This document shows, one piece after another, positions 1 to 7,666 of a DNA stretch of 64,000 nucleotides; the first letter of the stretch is position 1, and every line of letters starts with the position of its first letter. The position numbers were made by a program, and so were the translations under genes. The notes beneath the pieces were generated by a model that was not told the origin of the DNA, did not search any database, and worked only from the letters and a program-made list of their open reading frames with translations. This DNA is from Paenibacillus mucilaginosus 3016 (lineage in GTDB: Bacteria; Bacillota; Bacilli; Paenibacillales; NBRC-103111): NCBI RefSeq assembly GCF_000250655.1, contig NC_016935.1, forward strand, positions 3,614,001-3,678,000, in the 5' to 3' direction.

Positions 1-161
1 TCCCACCAGGAGCTGTGGTTGGCCGCGTACAGGGTCGGACGCACCGGGTCGATGCGGGGGTCTGTCCGCACGGAGATGCGGTGGAAGCTCCGCTTCAGCA
101 GGTGCCGATTATAGACGGCGAAGAGCCTCTCGAAAGCCGGACTTTTGCAGGCGGGAATCAT
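1..161 (-). CDS. PlsC-like acyltransferase, N-terminal fragment (runs off the left edge)
   Basis: Only the first 53 codons lie in the window; the rest is beyond the left edge. The peptide starts MIPACKSPAFERLF and ends in NHSSWW, which is the start of the H-x4-D catalytic motif of PlsC-type glycerolipid acyltransferases. The ATG at 161 overlaps the TGA of the upstream cruF-like gene (ATGA), and a GGAGGT site lies about 10 bases before it, so the genes are translationally coupled. From its place in a carotenoid operon I infer that it esterifies a hydroxylated or glycosylated C30 carotenoid, but a phospholipid substrate is possible. Confidence in the family is good; the substrate is unknown. 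Confidence 0.75.
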   Translation of the reverse strand, partial: MIPACKSPAFERLFAVYNRHLLKRSFHRISVRTDPRIDPVRPTLYAANHSSWW

Positions 162-1030
162 GATCGCCGCGGCACCTCCTTCGATCTCCAGAGGAAGAGG
201 AGCAGGAGGAGGGCCACATTGAGACCGGCTGCCCACCAGAGGCCGCTCTTGACGGCAAGCGTCAGGAAGAGAGATTCGAGCGTCAGCAGCAGCAGCATCG
301 GAATGAAGGTGCCGGTGCGGTCCGAGCCCGGGTGGTCTTCAAAGTATTCGTCATGCAGGTAATTCACCATGTTGAGGATGAGCAGGGAGGTGATCCACCA
401 GCAGATGAAATTGCTGAGGGGCACCGAGTAGAACGACGCGTTCCAGGCGGCGTTCTTCGCGCTCTCCCAGGTCCAGTACCGCTGCTGTGCCGCGACGGGA
501 TCGAGCAGCAGGTCGATGGCCGTCACCATGGAGGCGGCCCATACCGCGGGCAGCCAGAAGCTGCGCCGCTTGGCGGCTTTCCGGGCGGCCTTGAGCTCCC
601 GCTTGCCGGCAGAGAGCGACTGCTCGAGCGTCAGTCCCTTCCAGGCGCCTCCTGAAGGCGGTACGGGAGCGAACGCTTTGGCGATGATAAGCAGCATGCA
701 CCAGGCGAACGGAATCGCCAGAGGCACACCGAGCACGAGCGGGGCGAAAGAGAGCCCGTATTCATAGGTTCCGAACCACCTGGAGGTGTGCACCCCGATC
801 CATTCGGCGGCATAGGAGACGCTTCCGCAGATAACGAAGAGCATCAGCGCCTGCCGGGCGCCGTATCTGCGCACATACCATACGAGAGCGGTGCTTCCGC
901 CCAGGATCAGATACAGGCTGTTCGCCCACTCGAGCCAGGCGGGCAGAAGACCGGTGCTGACCAGAACATAACCGCATAAGAACCAGAAGATATAAAGAGC
1001 CGTGATCCGTACTACCCATTGGTTTACCAT
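158..1030 (-). CDS. cruF: CruF-like carotenoid hydratase (DUF422 membrane protein)
   Basis: A 290-residue protein with about eight hydrophobic segments (roughly 6-25, 32-50, 58-80, 92-118, 160-178, 200-222, 242-262, 265-282) and the SVSYAAEWIGVHT and FAWCMLLI regions typical of the DUF422/CruF carotenoid family. Known CruF members add water across a terminal double bond of acyclic carotenoid ends, giving a tertiary hydroxyl. Here it would act in the membrane on a C30 carotenoid made by the neighbouring crt enzymes (inference). Its ATG at 1030 overlaps the end of crtM (stop at 1024-1026), and its stop overlaps the next acyltransferase start, so the three leftward genes form one coupled operon. 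The exact product cannot be read from sequence. Confidence 0.8.
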   Translation of the reverse strand: MVNQWVVRITALYIFWFLCGYVLVSTGLLPAWLEWANSLYLILGGSTALVWYVRRYGARQALMLFVICGSVSYAAEWIGVHTSRWFGTYEYGLSFAPLVLGVPLAIPFAWCMLLIIAKAFAPVPPSGGAWKGLTLEQSLSAGKRELKAARKAAKRRSFWLPAVWAASMVTAIDLLLDPVAAQQRYWTWESAKNAAWNASFYSVPLSNFICWWITSLLILNMVNYLHDEYFEDHPGSDRTGTFIPMLLLLTLESLFLTLAVKSGLWWAAGLNVALLLLLFLWRSKEVPRRS

Positions 1031-1926
1031 GTAAGCCGGCGTTCACCTGCCACTGCTGCCCTGCGTCTGCGCCAGGTGCTTGCCTGGACGAGCAGGGAGA
1101 GCATGATACTTGCCTTTTTCATATTGGAGACAACCACCCTCCCGCTGAACACATCCCCGTGCCGGTCCCGGCATTCCATGAGAATCTGCCGATAGATCGA
1201 CCCTGCGGCTCCTAGAGCCAGACGCCCGTCCCTCGGGTAGTAGGCCATGGCCGATAACCCTTCGCGGTATTTCGTCTCCGCCAGATCCGCCAGATGACGG
1301 AACAGCGGCCGCCAGCCGGGAGCATGGACGCCTTGGCTCATATCCGATACCGAATAGCCGAACCTCTGCATCAGCGTGCGGGGGAGATAAACCCGCCCTC
1401 TTTCGTAATCCTCACGCACATCCCTCAAAATATTGGTGAGCTGCATGGCCGCACCCAGCTGCACGGCTGTGCGCCTCATCTCGTCCGTGACCGACGGGGC
1501 CAGAATCGGCAGCAGCATCTCGCCGACGGTTCCGGCTACGAGATAGCAGTAGTGCTCGAGCTCTTCCATAGAGTCGTACCGGACCTTGGTTAGGTCCTGC
1601 CGCTGGCCGGCGATCATGCCGAAGAACGGCTCCGGGTCCATGGGAAACGAGGCGAACACGTCCGCCAGCGCAATCCAGTGGGGGTGGTCGTCCGCAGCGC
1701 CCGCCAGCATCCGGCGGAACGCTTCTTCGAAGGTGGCCAGCTCTTCGCAGGCCGTATCGGGACGAAGGTCGACCAGATCATCGGCGGTGCGGCAAAAAGC
1801 ATAGACGGCCCAGACCGCATTTCTTTTGTGAGCGGGCAGCAGCGAGAAGGCGCGGTAGAAGCTCGAGGAATGCCTGCGCACCACCCCTTCACATACAGCA
1901 TATGCCGCAGATTGGTTCAGATTCAT
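1024..1926 (-). CDS. crtM: 4,4'-diapophytoene (squalene/phytoene) synthase
   Basis: A 300-residue member of the trans-isoprenyl diphosphate synthase family that joins two prenyl diphosphates head to head. Both Asp-rich substrate and Mg2+ sites are visible: DDLVD at residues 49-53 and DVRED at 169-173 within NILRDVREDYERGR. With two downstream CrtN/CrtP-type oxidoreductases and no lycopene cyclase, the likely substrate is farnesyl diphosphate and the product 4,4'-diapophytoene (C30), although phytoene or squalene synthesis is not excluded. It is the first gene of the leftward operon and is divergent from crtN across 187 bases. The ATG at 1926 is preceded by GGTGCTCCC rather than a strong Shine-Dalgarno site. 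Confidence 0.85.
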   Translation of the reverse strand: MNLNQSAAYAVCEGVVRRHSSSFYRAFSLLPAHKRNAVWAVYAFCRTADDLVDLRPDTACEELATFEEAFRRMLAGAADDHPHWIALADVFASFPMDPEPFFGMIAGQRQDLTKVRYDSMEELEHYCYLVAGTVGEMLLPILAPSVTDEMRRTAVQLGAAMQLTNILRDVREDYERGRVYLPRTLMQRFGYSVSDMSQGVHAPGWRPLFRHLADLAETKYREGLSAMAYYPRDGRLALGAAGSIYRQILMECRDRHGDVFSGRVVVSNMKKASIMLSLLVQASTWRRRRAAVAGERRLTW

Positions 1927-2005
1927 GGGAGCACCTCTATCGGGATGGGATCAGGGCAGAGAACACGGTTAACTGTGTCCAAACCTTGTACAAATAACGT
2001 TACAC

Positions 2006-2034
2006 TTGGCATTAACCGAGAATAACATTATACT
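2006..2034 (+). promoter_or_regulatory. SigA-type promoter of crtN-crtP
   Basis: TTGGCA (2006-2011) and TATACT (2029-2034) are separated by 17 bases, about 80 bases before the crtN start, in the crtM/crtN divergent spacer. The -10 box lies inside the first copy of an 11-base direct repeat (2024-2045). The same stretch read on the minus strand contains TATAAT-like boxes that could serve crtM, but no convincing -35 was found there. Confidence 0.6.
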
Positions 2035-2045
2035 AACATTATACA
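2024..2045. repeat. 11-base tandem repeat overlapping the crt promoter (candidate operator)
   Basis: AACATTATACT is followed directly by AACATTATACA, so 10 of 11 positions repeat. The spacing is one helical turn and the copies cover the crtN -10 box. Each copy contains a TnTAC core, like the tandem nTnTACAn sites bound by CarH/LitR-type MerR photoreceptors at carotenoid promoters elsewhere. That link is inference; no such regulator gene is in the window. Confidence 0.4.
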
Positions 2046-2113
2046 AGATAGCCTGCAACACAAGGTAAGGTTCCCCGCGCTGTAAGATTCCCGTAGAGGA
2101 AAGGATGATGAGA

Positions 2114-3634
2114 ATGGCTTCCCCAAAAATCATTGTGGTCGGCGCCGGCCCCGGAGGGTTGTCCGCCGCCATGCTGCTCGCTGCCAAAGGCTATGCGGTC
2201 GAGGTGCTGGAGAAACAGCCGGAGCTCGGCGGCCGCACTTCGGCCGTCAGGCTCGGGGAGTACCTTTTCGACCGGGGTCCCACGTTCCTGAACATGCCTC
2301 ACATTCTCGAGGAGTTGTTCGCGGAAGCCGGACGCAGCGTGCACGATTACGTGCGGCTTGCGGCGGTCGAGCCGTTCTACCGTCTGCTGTTCGGCGGCTC
2401 CCCTTTCTATGTATATAAAGATAGTGGACAAATGATACGGGAAATCACACGGATGTTTCCCGGCAACGAGAAGGGGTACCGGGAGTTCATGCGCCGGGAG
2501 AAGGAAAAGCTCGAAGCGCTGATGCCCCTCCTGCAGAACAAGCATGATTCCCCGTTTGATTACCTGAAGCCGGCCTTCCTTAAGGCGCTGCCGAAGCTGT
2601 CGGTCACCCGGTCTCTGTACGACTGCCTCACCGATTACTTCGATGACGAACGGCTGAGACTGGCGTTCACGTTCCAGGCCAAGTACCTCGGCATGTCGCC
2701 GTGGGAATGTCCCGGAGCCTTCTCGATCCTGTCTTATATGGAACACGCGTACGGAATTTATCACCCGATAGGGGGCGTGCACCGGATCTCGCATGCGATG
2801 GCCCGTGTTGTCCGGGAATACGGCGGCCGGATCCGGCTCGGTACGGGCGTGAAGCGGCTGGTGACGCGGGGAGGCCGTGTGACGGGCGTTATGACGGAGG
2901 CGGGGGAGACCCTGCCGGCGGACGAAGTGGTGATCGGCGCCGACTTTGCGCACGCGATGAAGCACCTGCTGGAGCCTGGCGTTTCGGCCAAGTATGGGGC
3001 GGAGCAGCTGAAGCGCAAGCGCTACTCCTGCTCGACGTTCATGCTGTACCTGGGAGTGAACCGGACCTATGATCTGCCGCACCATTCCATACTGTTTGCG
3101 GAGGACTACCGGCGCAATGTCGAGGAGATCGCCAAGGCGAAGGTGCTCTCTGAAGATCCAAGCGTCTATGTGCAGAACCCGTCGGTTACGGACCCGACGC
3201 TTGCGCCGCCCGGCAAGTCGGCGATCTACGTGCTGGCCCCCGTGCCGAACAATACGAGCGGCATCGATTGGGAGCGGGAGAAGGCCGCCTTCCGCCGCAA
3301 GGTTCTGGATAAGGTGAGCCGTGAAGGAGGGTTCGAGGATCTCGAGCAGCATATCGAGGCGGAGCACATGATTACGCCCCGCGATTGGGAAGCGGATCAC
3401 CATGTATATGAGGGAGCTACTTTCAATCTCGCCCACAATCTCGGGCAGATGATGTATCTGCGGCCGCACAACCGGTTCGGGGAGCTCGAGAATGTGTGGC
3501 TCGTCGGCGGGGGCACCCATCCGGGGAGCGGGCTGCCGACCATTATGGAATCCGCGCGGATCTCGGTACGGGGGCTGGTGGAGAAGCTGGGTGCCGCCCG
3601 GACGGCGGAAGGAGGGGAGCTGCGGCATGGATAA
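2114..3634 (+). CDS. crtN: 4,4'-diapophytoene desaturase (CrtN-type)
   Basis: A flavin-dependent carotenoid desaturase of about 506 residues. The N-terminal dinucleotide fold reads IIVVGAGPGGLSAA followed by LEKQPELGGRTS, and the C terminus has the family end motif VWLVGGGTHPGSGLPTIMESARIS. It would introduce successive double bonds into diapophytoene at the membrane. Three in-frame ATGs occur (2105, 2108, 2114); AGGAAAGG at 2097-2104 is correctly spaced only for 2114, so I choose that start (MASPKIIVVG). The stop overlaps the next gene by 8 bases. The number of desaturation steps cannot be told from sequence; this copy, rather than the next, is taken as CrtN because it lacks extra N-terminal sequence. 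Confidence 0.82.
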   Translation: MASPKIIVVGAGPGGLSAAMLLAAKGYAVEVLEKQPELGGRTSAVRLGEYLFDRGPTFLNMPHILEELFAEAGRSVHDYVRLAAVEPFYRLLFGGSPFYVYKDSGQMIREITRMFPGNEKGYREFMRREKEKLEALMPLLQNKHDSPFDYLKPAFLKALPKLSVTRSLYDCLTDYFDDERLRLAFTFQAKYLGMSPWECPGAFSILSYMEHAYGIYHPIGGVHRISHAMARVVREYGGRIRLGTGVKRLVTRGGRVTGVMTEAGETLPADEVVIGADFAHAMKHLLEPGVSAKYGAEQLKRKRYSCSTFMLYLGVNRTYDLPHHSILFAEDYRRNVEEIAKAKVLSEDPSVYVQNPSVTDPTLAPPGKSAIYVLAPVPNNTSGIDWEREKAAFRRKVLDKVSREGGFEDLEQHIEAEHMITPRDWEADHHVYEGATFNLAHNLGQMMYLRPHNRFGELENVWLVGGGTHPGSGLPTIMESARISVRGLVEKLGAARTAEGGELRHG

Positions 3635-5342
3635 GCGGGGCATAGGCAGGGGCAGGAGTGTCTCCTGGAAAACGGCGGTTGAGCATTCGGAGTCCAAAAG
3701 AGCCGCCGCGGTCAAGGGGCATTCGGCCGGTGGGGATGCGGTCCTGAGGCAGCCTGCTGCGCGGAGCGGAAGTCCGGCGGTGAAGCGATCCGAGGAACCG
3801 GCGGGAAGCCTTCCGGCCCCGGGAGAACGGTCCCGGACCGGGCGCCCGCTCGGCGGTTCTTTCGCACAGCGCCGGGTGGCGGTAGCGGGCGGAGGCATCG
3901 GCGGCCTGACCGCCGCCCTGCTGCTGTCGCACCGCGGGTATCAGGTCACGGTGTTCGAGCGGACCGGCCGGCTGGGCGGGCGGATGGCCTACGAGAGCGA
4001 CGGAGGGTTCCGGGTCGACCAGGGCCCTACCATCGTACTCCTGCCGGGGATGCTTCGCAGCATTCTGGAGGAGGGCGGGCTGGACCTTCCGGCCATGGGT
4101 CTCGTGCCGGTCGACCCGCTGTACCGGATTCATTTTCCGGATGGGAAGGTTATGACGAAGCACCGGAGCGCCGAGCTGCAGGCCGGGGAGATCGAGCGGC
4201 TGTTTCCTGGAGAAGGAGCCTCCTTCCGCCGGTACATGAAGGAGATGAAAGAGAGGTTCGAGGCCGGGCGGGCGCAGTTCCTCGAGAAGGACTTTGTGCG
4301 CCGGCGCGATTTCTGGACGATCCGCAATGTGAGGTCGCTGATGAAGCTCAAGGCTTACCTCAGCGTGCGCAGGGATGCGGCCCGTTACTTCCGGCACCCG
4401 CAGCTCCAGGAGGCCTACTCGTTCCAGACGCTGTACATCGGCGGGAATCCGGACACGACGCCGGCGCTGTACTCCCTTATCCCTTACTCCGAGCATGCGG
4501 ATGGAATCTGGTACCTGCAGGGCGGCTACGCCGGGCTTATTGGCAGGCTGGAGGAGACGCTGCGCAGCCGGGGGGTCACGATCCGCACGGGGACACCGGT
4601 TGAGGAAGTGCTTACGCTCGGCAGGAGATGCATCGGCGTCCGGGCGGGGGGCGAGAAGCTGGCGTTCGAGCATGTGGTGCTTAACGGCGATTTTCCCGGA
4701 ACCGCCGCCCTGCTCGGCGAGCAGGAGAGGGGAAGGGCCGCTGCGCGGAAGTATATTCCTTCCTCCGGCTGCCTGCTGTTATACCTGGGGCTGAACCGGA
4801 CTTATCCGGAGGCTTCGGTGCATCAGTTCTTTTTCATTGAGGGCTTCCGGGACATGCTCGCCTCCGTCTTCGTGAAGGGGGAGCTGCCGGCGGACCCGTG
4901 CATCTATGTATTCCATCCGTCGCTGATCGATCCGGCGCTGGCGCCCCCGGGTAAAAGCGTCCTGTACGTGCTCGTTCCCGTTCCTTCGGGAGGCGGGGTG
5001 GATTGGTCGGGGCGGGAGGCGGTGGTGGATGCGGTCCTGCGCTCCCTGGAGCGGCGCGGCTTCCCCGGCCTGCGGGCGGCCGTGGAGTGGATGAAGGTGC
5101 GGACGCCGGAGGATGCGCTGGCGGAGGGGCTGTTCGGCGGCGGCAGCTTCGGCATCGCTCCGAGCCTGCAGCAGTCTGGCGTGTTCCGTCCGCAGCTGGC
5201 TCCGTTCGGCATCGAAGGCTTGTATGCGGTAGGCGCCTCGGTCCATCCAGGCGGCGGGGTGCCGGTCGTCATGCAGGGAGCGAAGCTGCTTGCGGATCAT
5301 ATCTTAAAAAAGGATTGTACGGCGAACATGCATTCGATATAA
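3627..5342 (+). CDS. crtP: CrtP/CrtNb-type diapocarotenoid oxygenase (phytoene desaturase family)
   Basis: A second member of the desaturase family, 571 residues, with the dinucleotide motif VAVAGGGIGGLTAALLLS at about 84-101, VDQGPT shortly after, and YAVGASVHPGGGVPVVMQGAK near the end. In C30 pathways the second paralogue usually oxidises the terminal methyl group (CrtP/CrtNb); that assignment here is inference. The ATG at 3627 has GGAGGGG upstream (3611-3617) and overlaps crtN by 8 bases. It creates an unusual leader of about 83 residues, rich in Arg, Ser, Gly and Pro, before the fold. A GTG at 3876 would give a normal-length protein but has no ribosome binding site. Confidence 0.75.
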   Translation: MDKRGIGRGRSVSWKTAVEHSESKRAAAVKGHSAGGDAVLRQPAARSGSPAVKRSEEPAGSLPAPGERSRTGRPLGGSFAQRRVAVAGGGIGGLTAALLLSHRGYQVTVFERTGRLGGRMAYESDGGFRVDQGPTIVLLPGMLRSILEEGGLDLPAMGLVPVDPLYRIHFPDGKVMTKHRSAELQAGEIERLFPGEGASFRRYMKEMKERFEAGRAQFLEKDFVRRRDFWTIRNVRSLMKLKAYLSVRRDAARYFRHPQLQEAYSFQTLYIGGNPDTTPALYSLIPYSEHADGIWYLQGGYAGLIGRLEETLRSRGVTIRTGTPVEEVLTLGRRCIGVRAGGEKLAFEHVVLNGDFPGTAALLGEQERGRAAARKYIPSSGCLLLYLGLNRTYPEASVHQFFFIEGFRDMLASVFVKGELPADPCIYVFHPSLIDPALAPPGKSVLYVLVPVPSGGGVDWSGREAVVDAVLRSLERRGFPGLRAAVEWMKVRTPEDALAEGLFGGGSFGIAPSLQQSGVFRPQLAPFGIEGLYAVGASVHPGGGVPVVMQGAKLLADHILKKDCTANMHSI

Positions 5343-5343
5343 T
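5315..5343 (+). promoter_or_regulatory. SigA promoter of mrfA inside the crtP 3' end
   Basis: TTGTAC (5315-5320) and TATAAT (5338-5343) are 17 bases apart, a near-consensus SigA promoter. It covers the last codons and stop of crtP, 38 bases before the mrfA ATG. It lets the repair genes be transcribed independently of the carotenoid operon. Confidence 0.65.
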
Positions 5344-5380
5344 GGGAGGTAATGCTCACGAGTAAAGGAGCGGAACTCTC

Positions 5381-7666
5381 ATGAATCCACTGACAGGCAA
5401 AGTGTCTTCCATAGATGAAATGCTGGATCTCATCCGGTCTACGCCCGAGATCATGAACCAGGTGTCTTACTGGCACACTATTCCCCCCCGGGAGGGGGCC
5501 TACGAGCCGTTCCCTGACGGGCTGCATCCGCAGCTGGCCGAGGCGCTGGCTGCGCGGGGCGTCTCGCAGCTGTACACCCATCAGGCCCAGTCGTTCCGCG
5601 AGGTGGCGAAGGGCCGCCATGTCGTGACGGTTACGCCGACGGCTTCGGGCAAGACCCTGTGCTACAACCTGCCGGTCGTGCAGGGCATACTGACCGACGA
5701 GAGCGCCCGGGCGCTCTATTTGTTTCCGACCAAAGCCCTGGCGCAGGACCAGGTGGCGGAGCTGCAGGAGCTGGCGAACGTCATGGGGGCGGATATCAAG
5801 ACCCATACGTATGACGGCGACACGCCGCCCGCCGTACGCACGGCGATCCGCAACGCGGGCCATATCGTTGTGACGAACCCGGACATGCTGCATTCGGCGA
5901 TCCTTCCCCACCATACGAAGTGGGTGAAGCTGTTCGAGAACGTGAAGTACATCGTCATCGACGAGGTGCATACGTACCGGGGCGTGTTCGGCAGCCATGT
6001 CGCCAACGTGATCCGGCGCCTGAAGCGGATTTGCCGCTTCTATGGCTCGAACCCGCAGTTTATCTGCGCCTCCGCAACGATCGACAACCCGAAGGAGCAC
6101 GCGGAGCGGCTGATCGGCGAGGCGGTATCGCTGGTGGACAACAACGGGGCGCCGGCGGGGGAGAAGCATTTTGTGTTCTATAACCCGCCGGTGGTGAACC
6201 AGCAGCTCGGCATCCGCCGGAGCAGCGTGCTTGAGACGCGCAAGATCGCCGGGCTGCTGCTGAAGCAGGGCATCCAGACGATCGTGTTCGCGAGAAGCCG
6301 CGTCCGTGTGGAGATTCTGCTGACGTACCTGCAGGAGCTTGTTGTGAACGAGCTCGGCTCAAAGTCGATCCGCGGCTACCGGGGCGGCTACCTGCCGAAG
6401 CTGCGGCGGGAGATCGAGCGGGGGCTGCGCAGCGGGGAGATCCGCGGAGTCGTCTCGACCAATGCGCTCGAGCTCGGCATCGATATCGGGCAGCTGCAGG
6501 CGTGCGTGCTCAACGGCTATCCGGGGACGATCGCCTCCACATGGCAGCAGTCCGGCCGCGCCGGACGCCGGCAGGAGAGCTCGGTCACCTTCCTCGTGGC
6601 GAGCTCCAATCCGCTGGATCAGTACATGATCCAGAATCCGCGTTTCTTCATCGAGCGTCCGCCGGAACGGGCGCTGATCGAGCCGGACAACCTGATCATT
6701 CTCGTCGATCATGTGAAGTGTGCGGCGTATGAGCTGCCGTTCGAGGCAGGGGAGAAGTTCGGCGGGGAGTCGCTGAAGGACATTCTCGAATTCCTCACCG
6801 AGGAGCGCATCCTGCACCGGGTGAAGGACCGCTGGCACTGGATGGAGCAGTCGTTCCCGGCGCACGATATCTCGCTGCGCTCGGCGGCGCAGGAGAATTT
6901 CATCATCATCGACATGACAAGCGGCGCCAAGGTCATCGGCGAGGTCGACCGCTTCAGCGCGCCGACCATGATCCACGAGGAAGCGATCTATATCCACGAG
7001 GGCGTGCAGTACCAGGTCGAGAAGCTCGACTACGAGGAGAAAAAAGCGTACATCCGGGAAGTCGACGTCGATTACTTCACCGATGCGTCGCTTGCGGTCC
7101 AGCTGAAGGTGCTGCATGTGCAGCGCGAGGCCGTCGACCACGGGCTGAAGCGCCAGTTCGGCGAAGTGACGGTGAATGCGAAGGCGACCATCTTCAAAAA
7201 GATCAAGCTCCGCACGCACGAGAACATCGGCTCGGGGCCGATCCATCTACCGGAGGAGGAGCTGCATACGAGCTCTTACTGGTTCACGTTCGACGAGGAG
7301 GTGGCGGCGCAGATGTCGGTGAACGACATGCAGTTCGCGCTGCTCGGCCTCTCCAACGTCCTGGTGCACATCGCCCCGCTGTATCTGATGTGCGACCCGC
7401 ATGACATCCGCGTCGTGCCGCAGGTCAAGGCGGTGCACAACAAGCAGCCGACAATCTTCTTCTACGACCGCTATCCCGGCGGCGTAGGTCTCAGCGAGCG
7501 GCTGTACGAGGTGCACGGCCAGCTGCTCGCCGAGGCGGAGCGGATCATCTCCTCGTGCGGCTGCCTCAGCGGCTGCCCGGCCTGTGTCGGGCCGATCGAG
7601 GAGGTCGGGCTGACCGGCAAGCAGCTCTCGCTCGGGCTTCTGAAGCGGCTGGGAGGTACACGATGA
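5381..7666 (+). CDS. mrfA: MrfA (YprA) DEAD/DEAH-box DNA helicase with Zn-binding C terminus
   Basis: A 761-residue superfamily 2 helicase. Seen directly: the ATP-binding loop TPTASGKT (85-92), DEVH (194-197), the SAT motif CASAT, the QQSGRAGR motif VI, and four cysteines in CGCLSGCPAC near residues 726-735 at the end of the DUF1998-type domain. In Bacillus subtilis MrfA is a 3'-5' helicase that works with MrfB in a mitomycin-crosslink excision pathway independent of UvrABC. The four Cys match the metal site needed for MrfA function. AAAGGAGCGG precedes the ATG. The TGA overlaps the mrfB ATG, so the partners are coupled. Length is typical of the family. Confidence 0.9.
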   Translation: MNPLTGKVSSIDEMLDLIRSTPEIMNQVSYWHTIPPREGAYEPFPDGLHPQLAEALAARGVSQLYTHQAQSFREVAKGRHVVTVTPTASGKTLCYNLPVVQGILTDESARALYLFPTKALAQDQVAELQELANVMGADIKTHTYDGDTPPAVRTAIRNAGHIVVTNPDMLHSAILPHHTKWVKLFENVKYIVIDEVHTYRGVFGSHVANVIRRLKRICRFYGSNPQFICASATIDNPKEHAERLIGEAVSLVDNNGAPAGEKHFVFYNPPVVNQQLGIRRSSVLETRKIAGLLLKQGIQTIVFARSRVRVEILLTYLQELVVNELGSKSIRGYRGGYLPKLRREIERGLRSGEIRGVVSTNALELGIDIGQLQACVLNGYPGTIASTWQQSGRAGRRQESSVTFLVASSNPLDQYMIQNPRFFIERPPERALIEPDNLIILVDHVKCAAYELPFEAGEKFGGESLKDILEFLTEERILHRVKDRWHWMEQSFPAHDISLRSAAQENFIIIDMTSGAKVIGEVDRFSAPTMIHEEAIYIHEGVQYQVEKLDYEEKKAYIREVDVDYFTDASLAVQLKVLHVQREAVDHGLKRQFGEVTVNAKATIFKKIKLRTHENIGSGPIHLPEEELHTSSYWFTFDEEVAAQMSVNDMQFALLGLSNVLVHIAPLYLMCDPHDIRVVPQVKAVHNKQPTIFFYDRYPGGVGLSERLYEVHGQLLAEAERIISSCGCLSGCPACVGPIEEVGLTGKQLSLGLLKRLGGTR

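Noticed and set aside
2039-3898. A long open frame on the minus strand (619 codons) opposite crtN
   Set aside because: It is a GC-rich mirror of crtN: Arg/His/Leu/Pro-rich, with no ribosome binding site and no recognisable domain, while the plus frame has all desaturase motifs.
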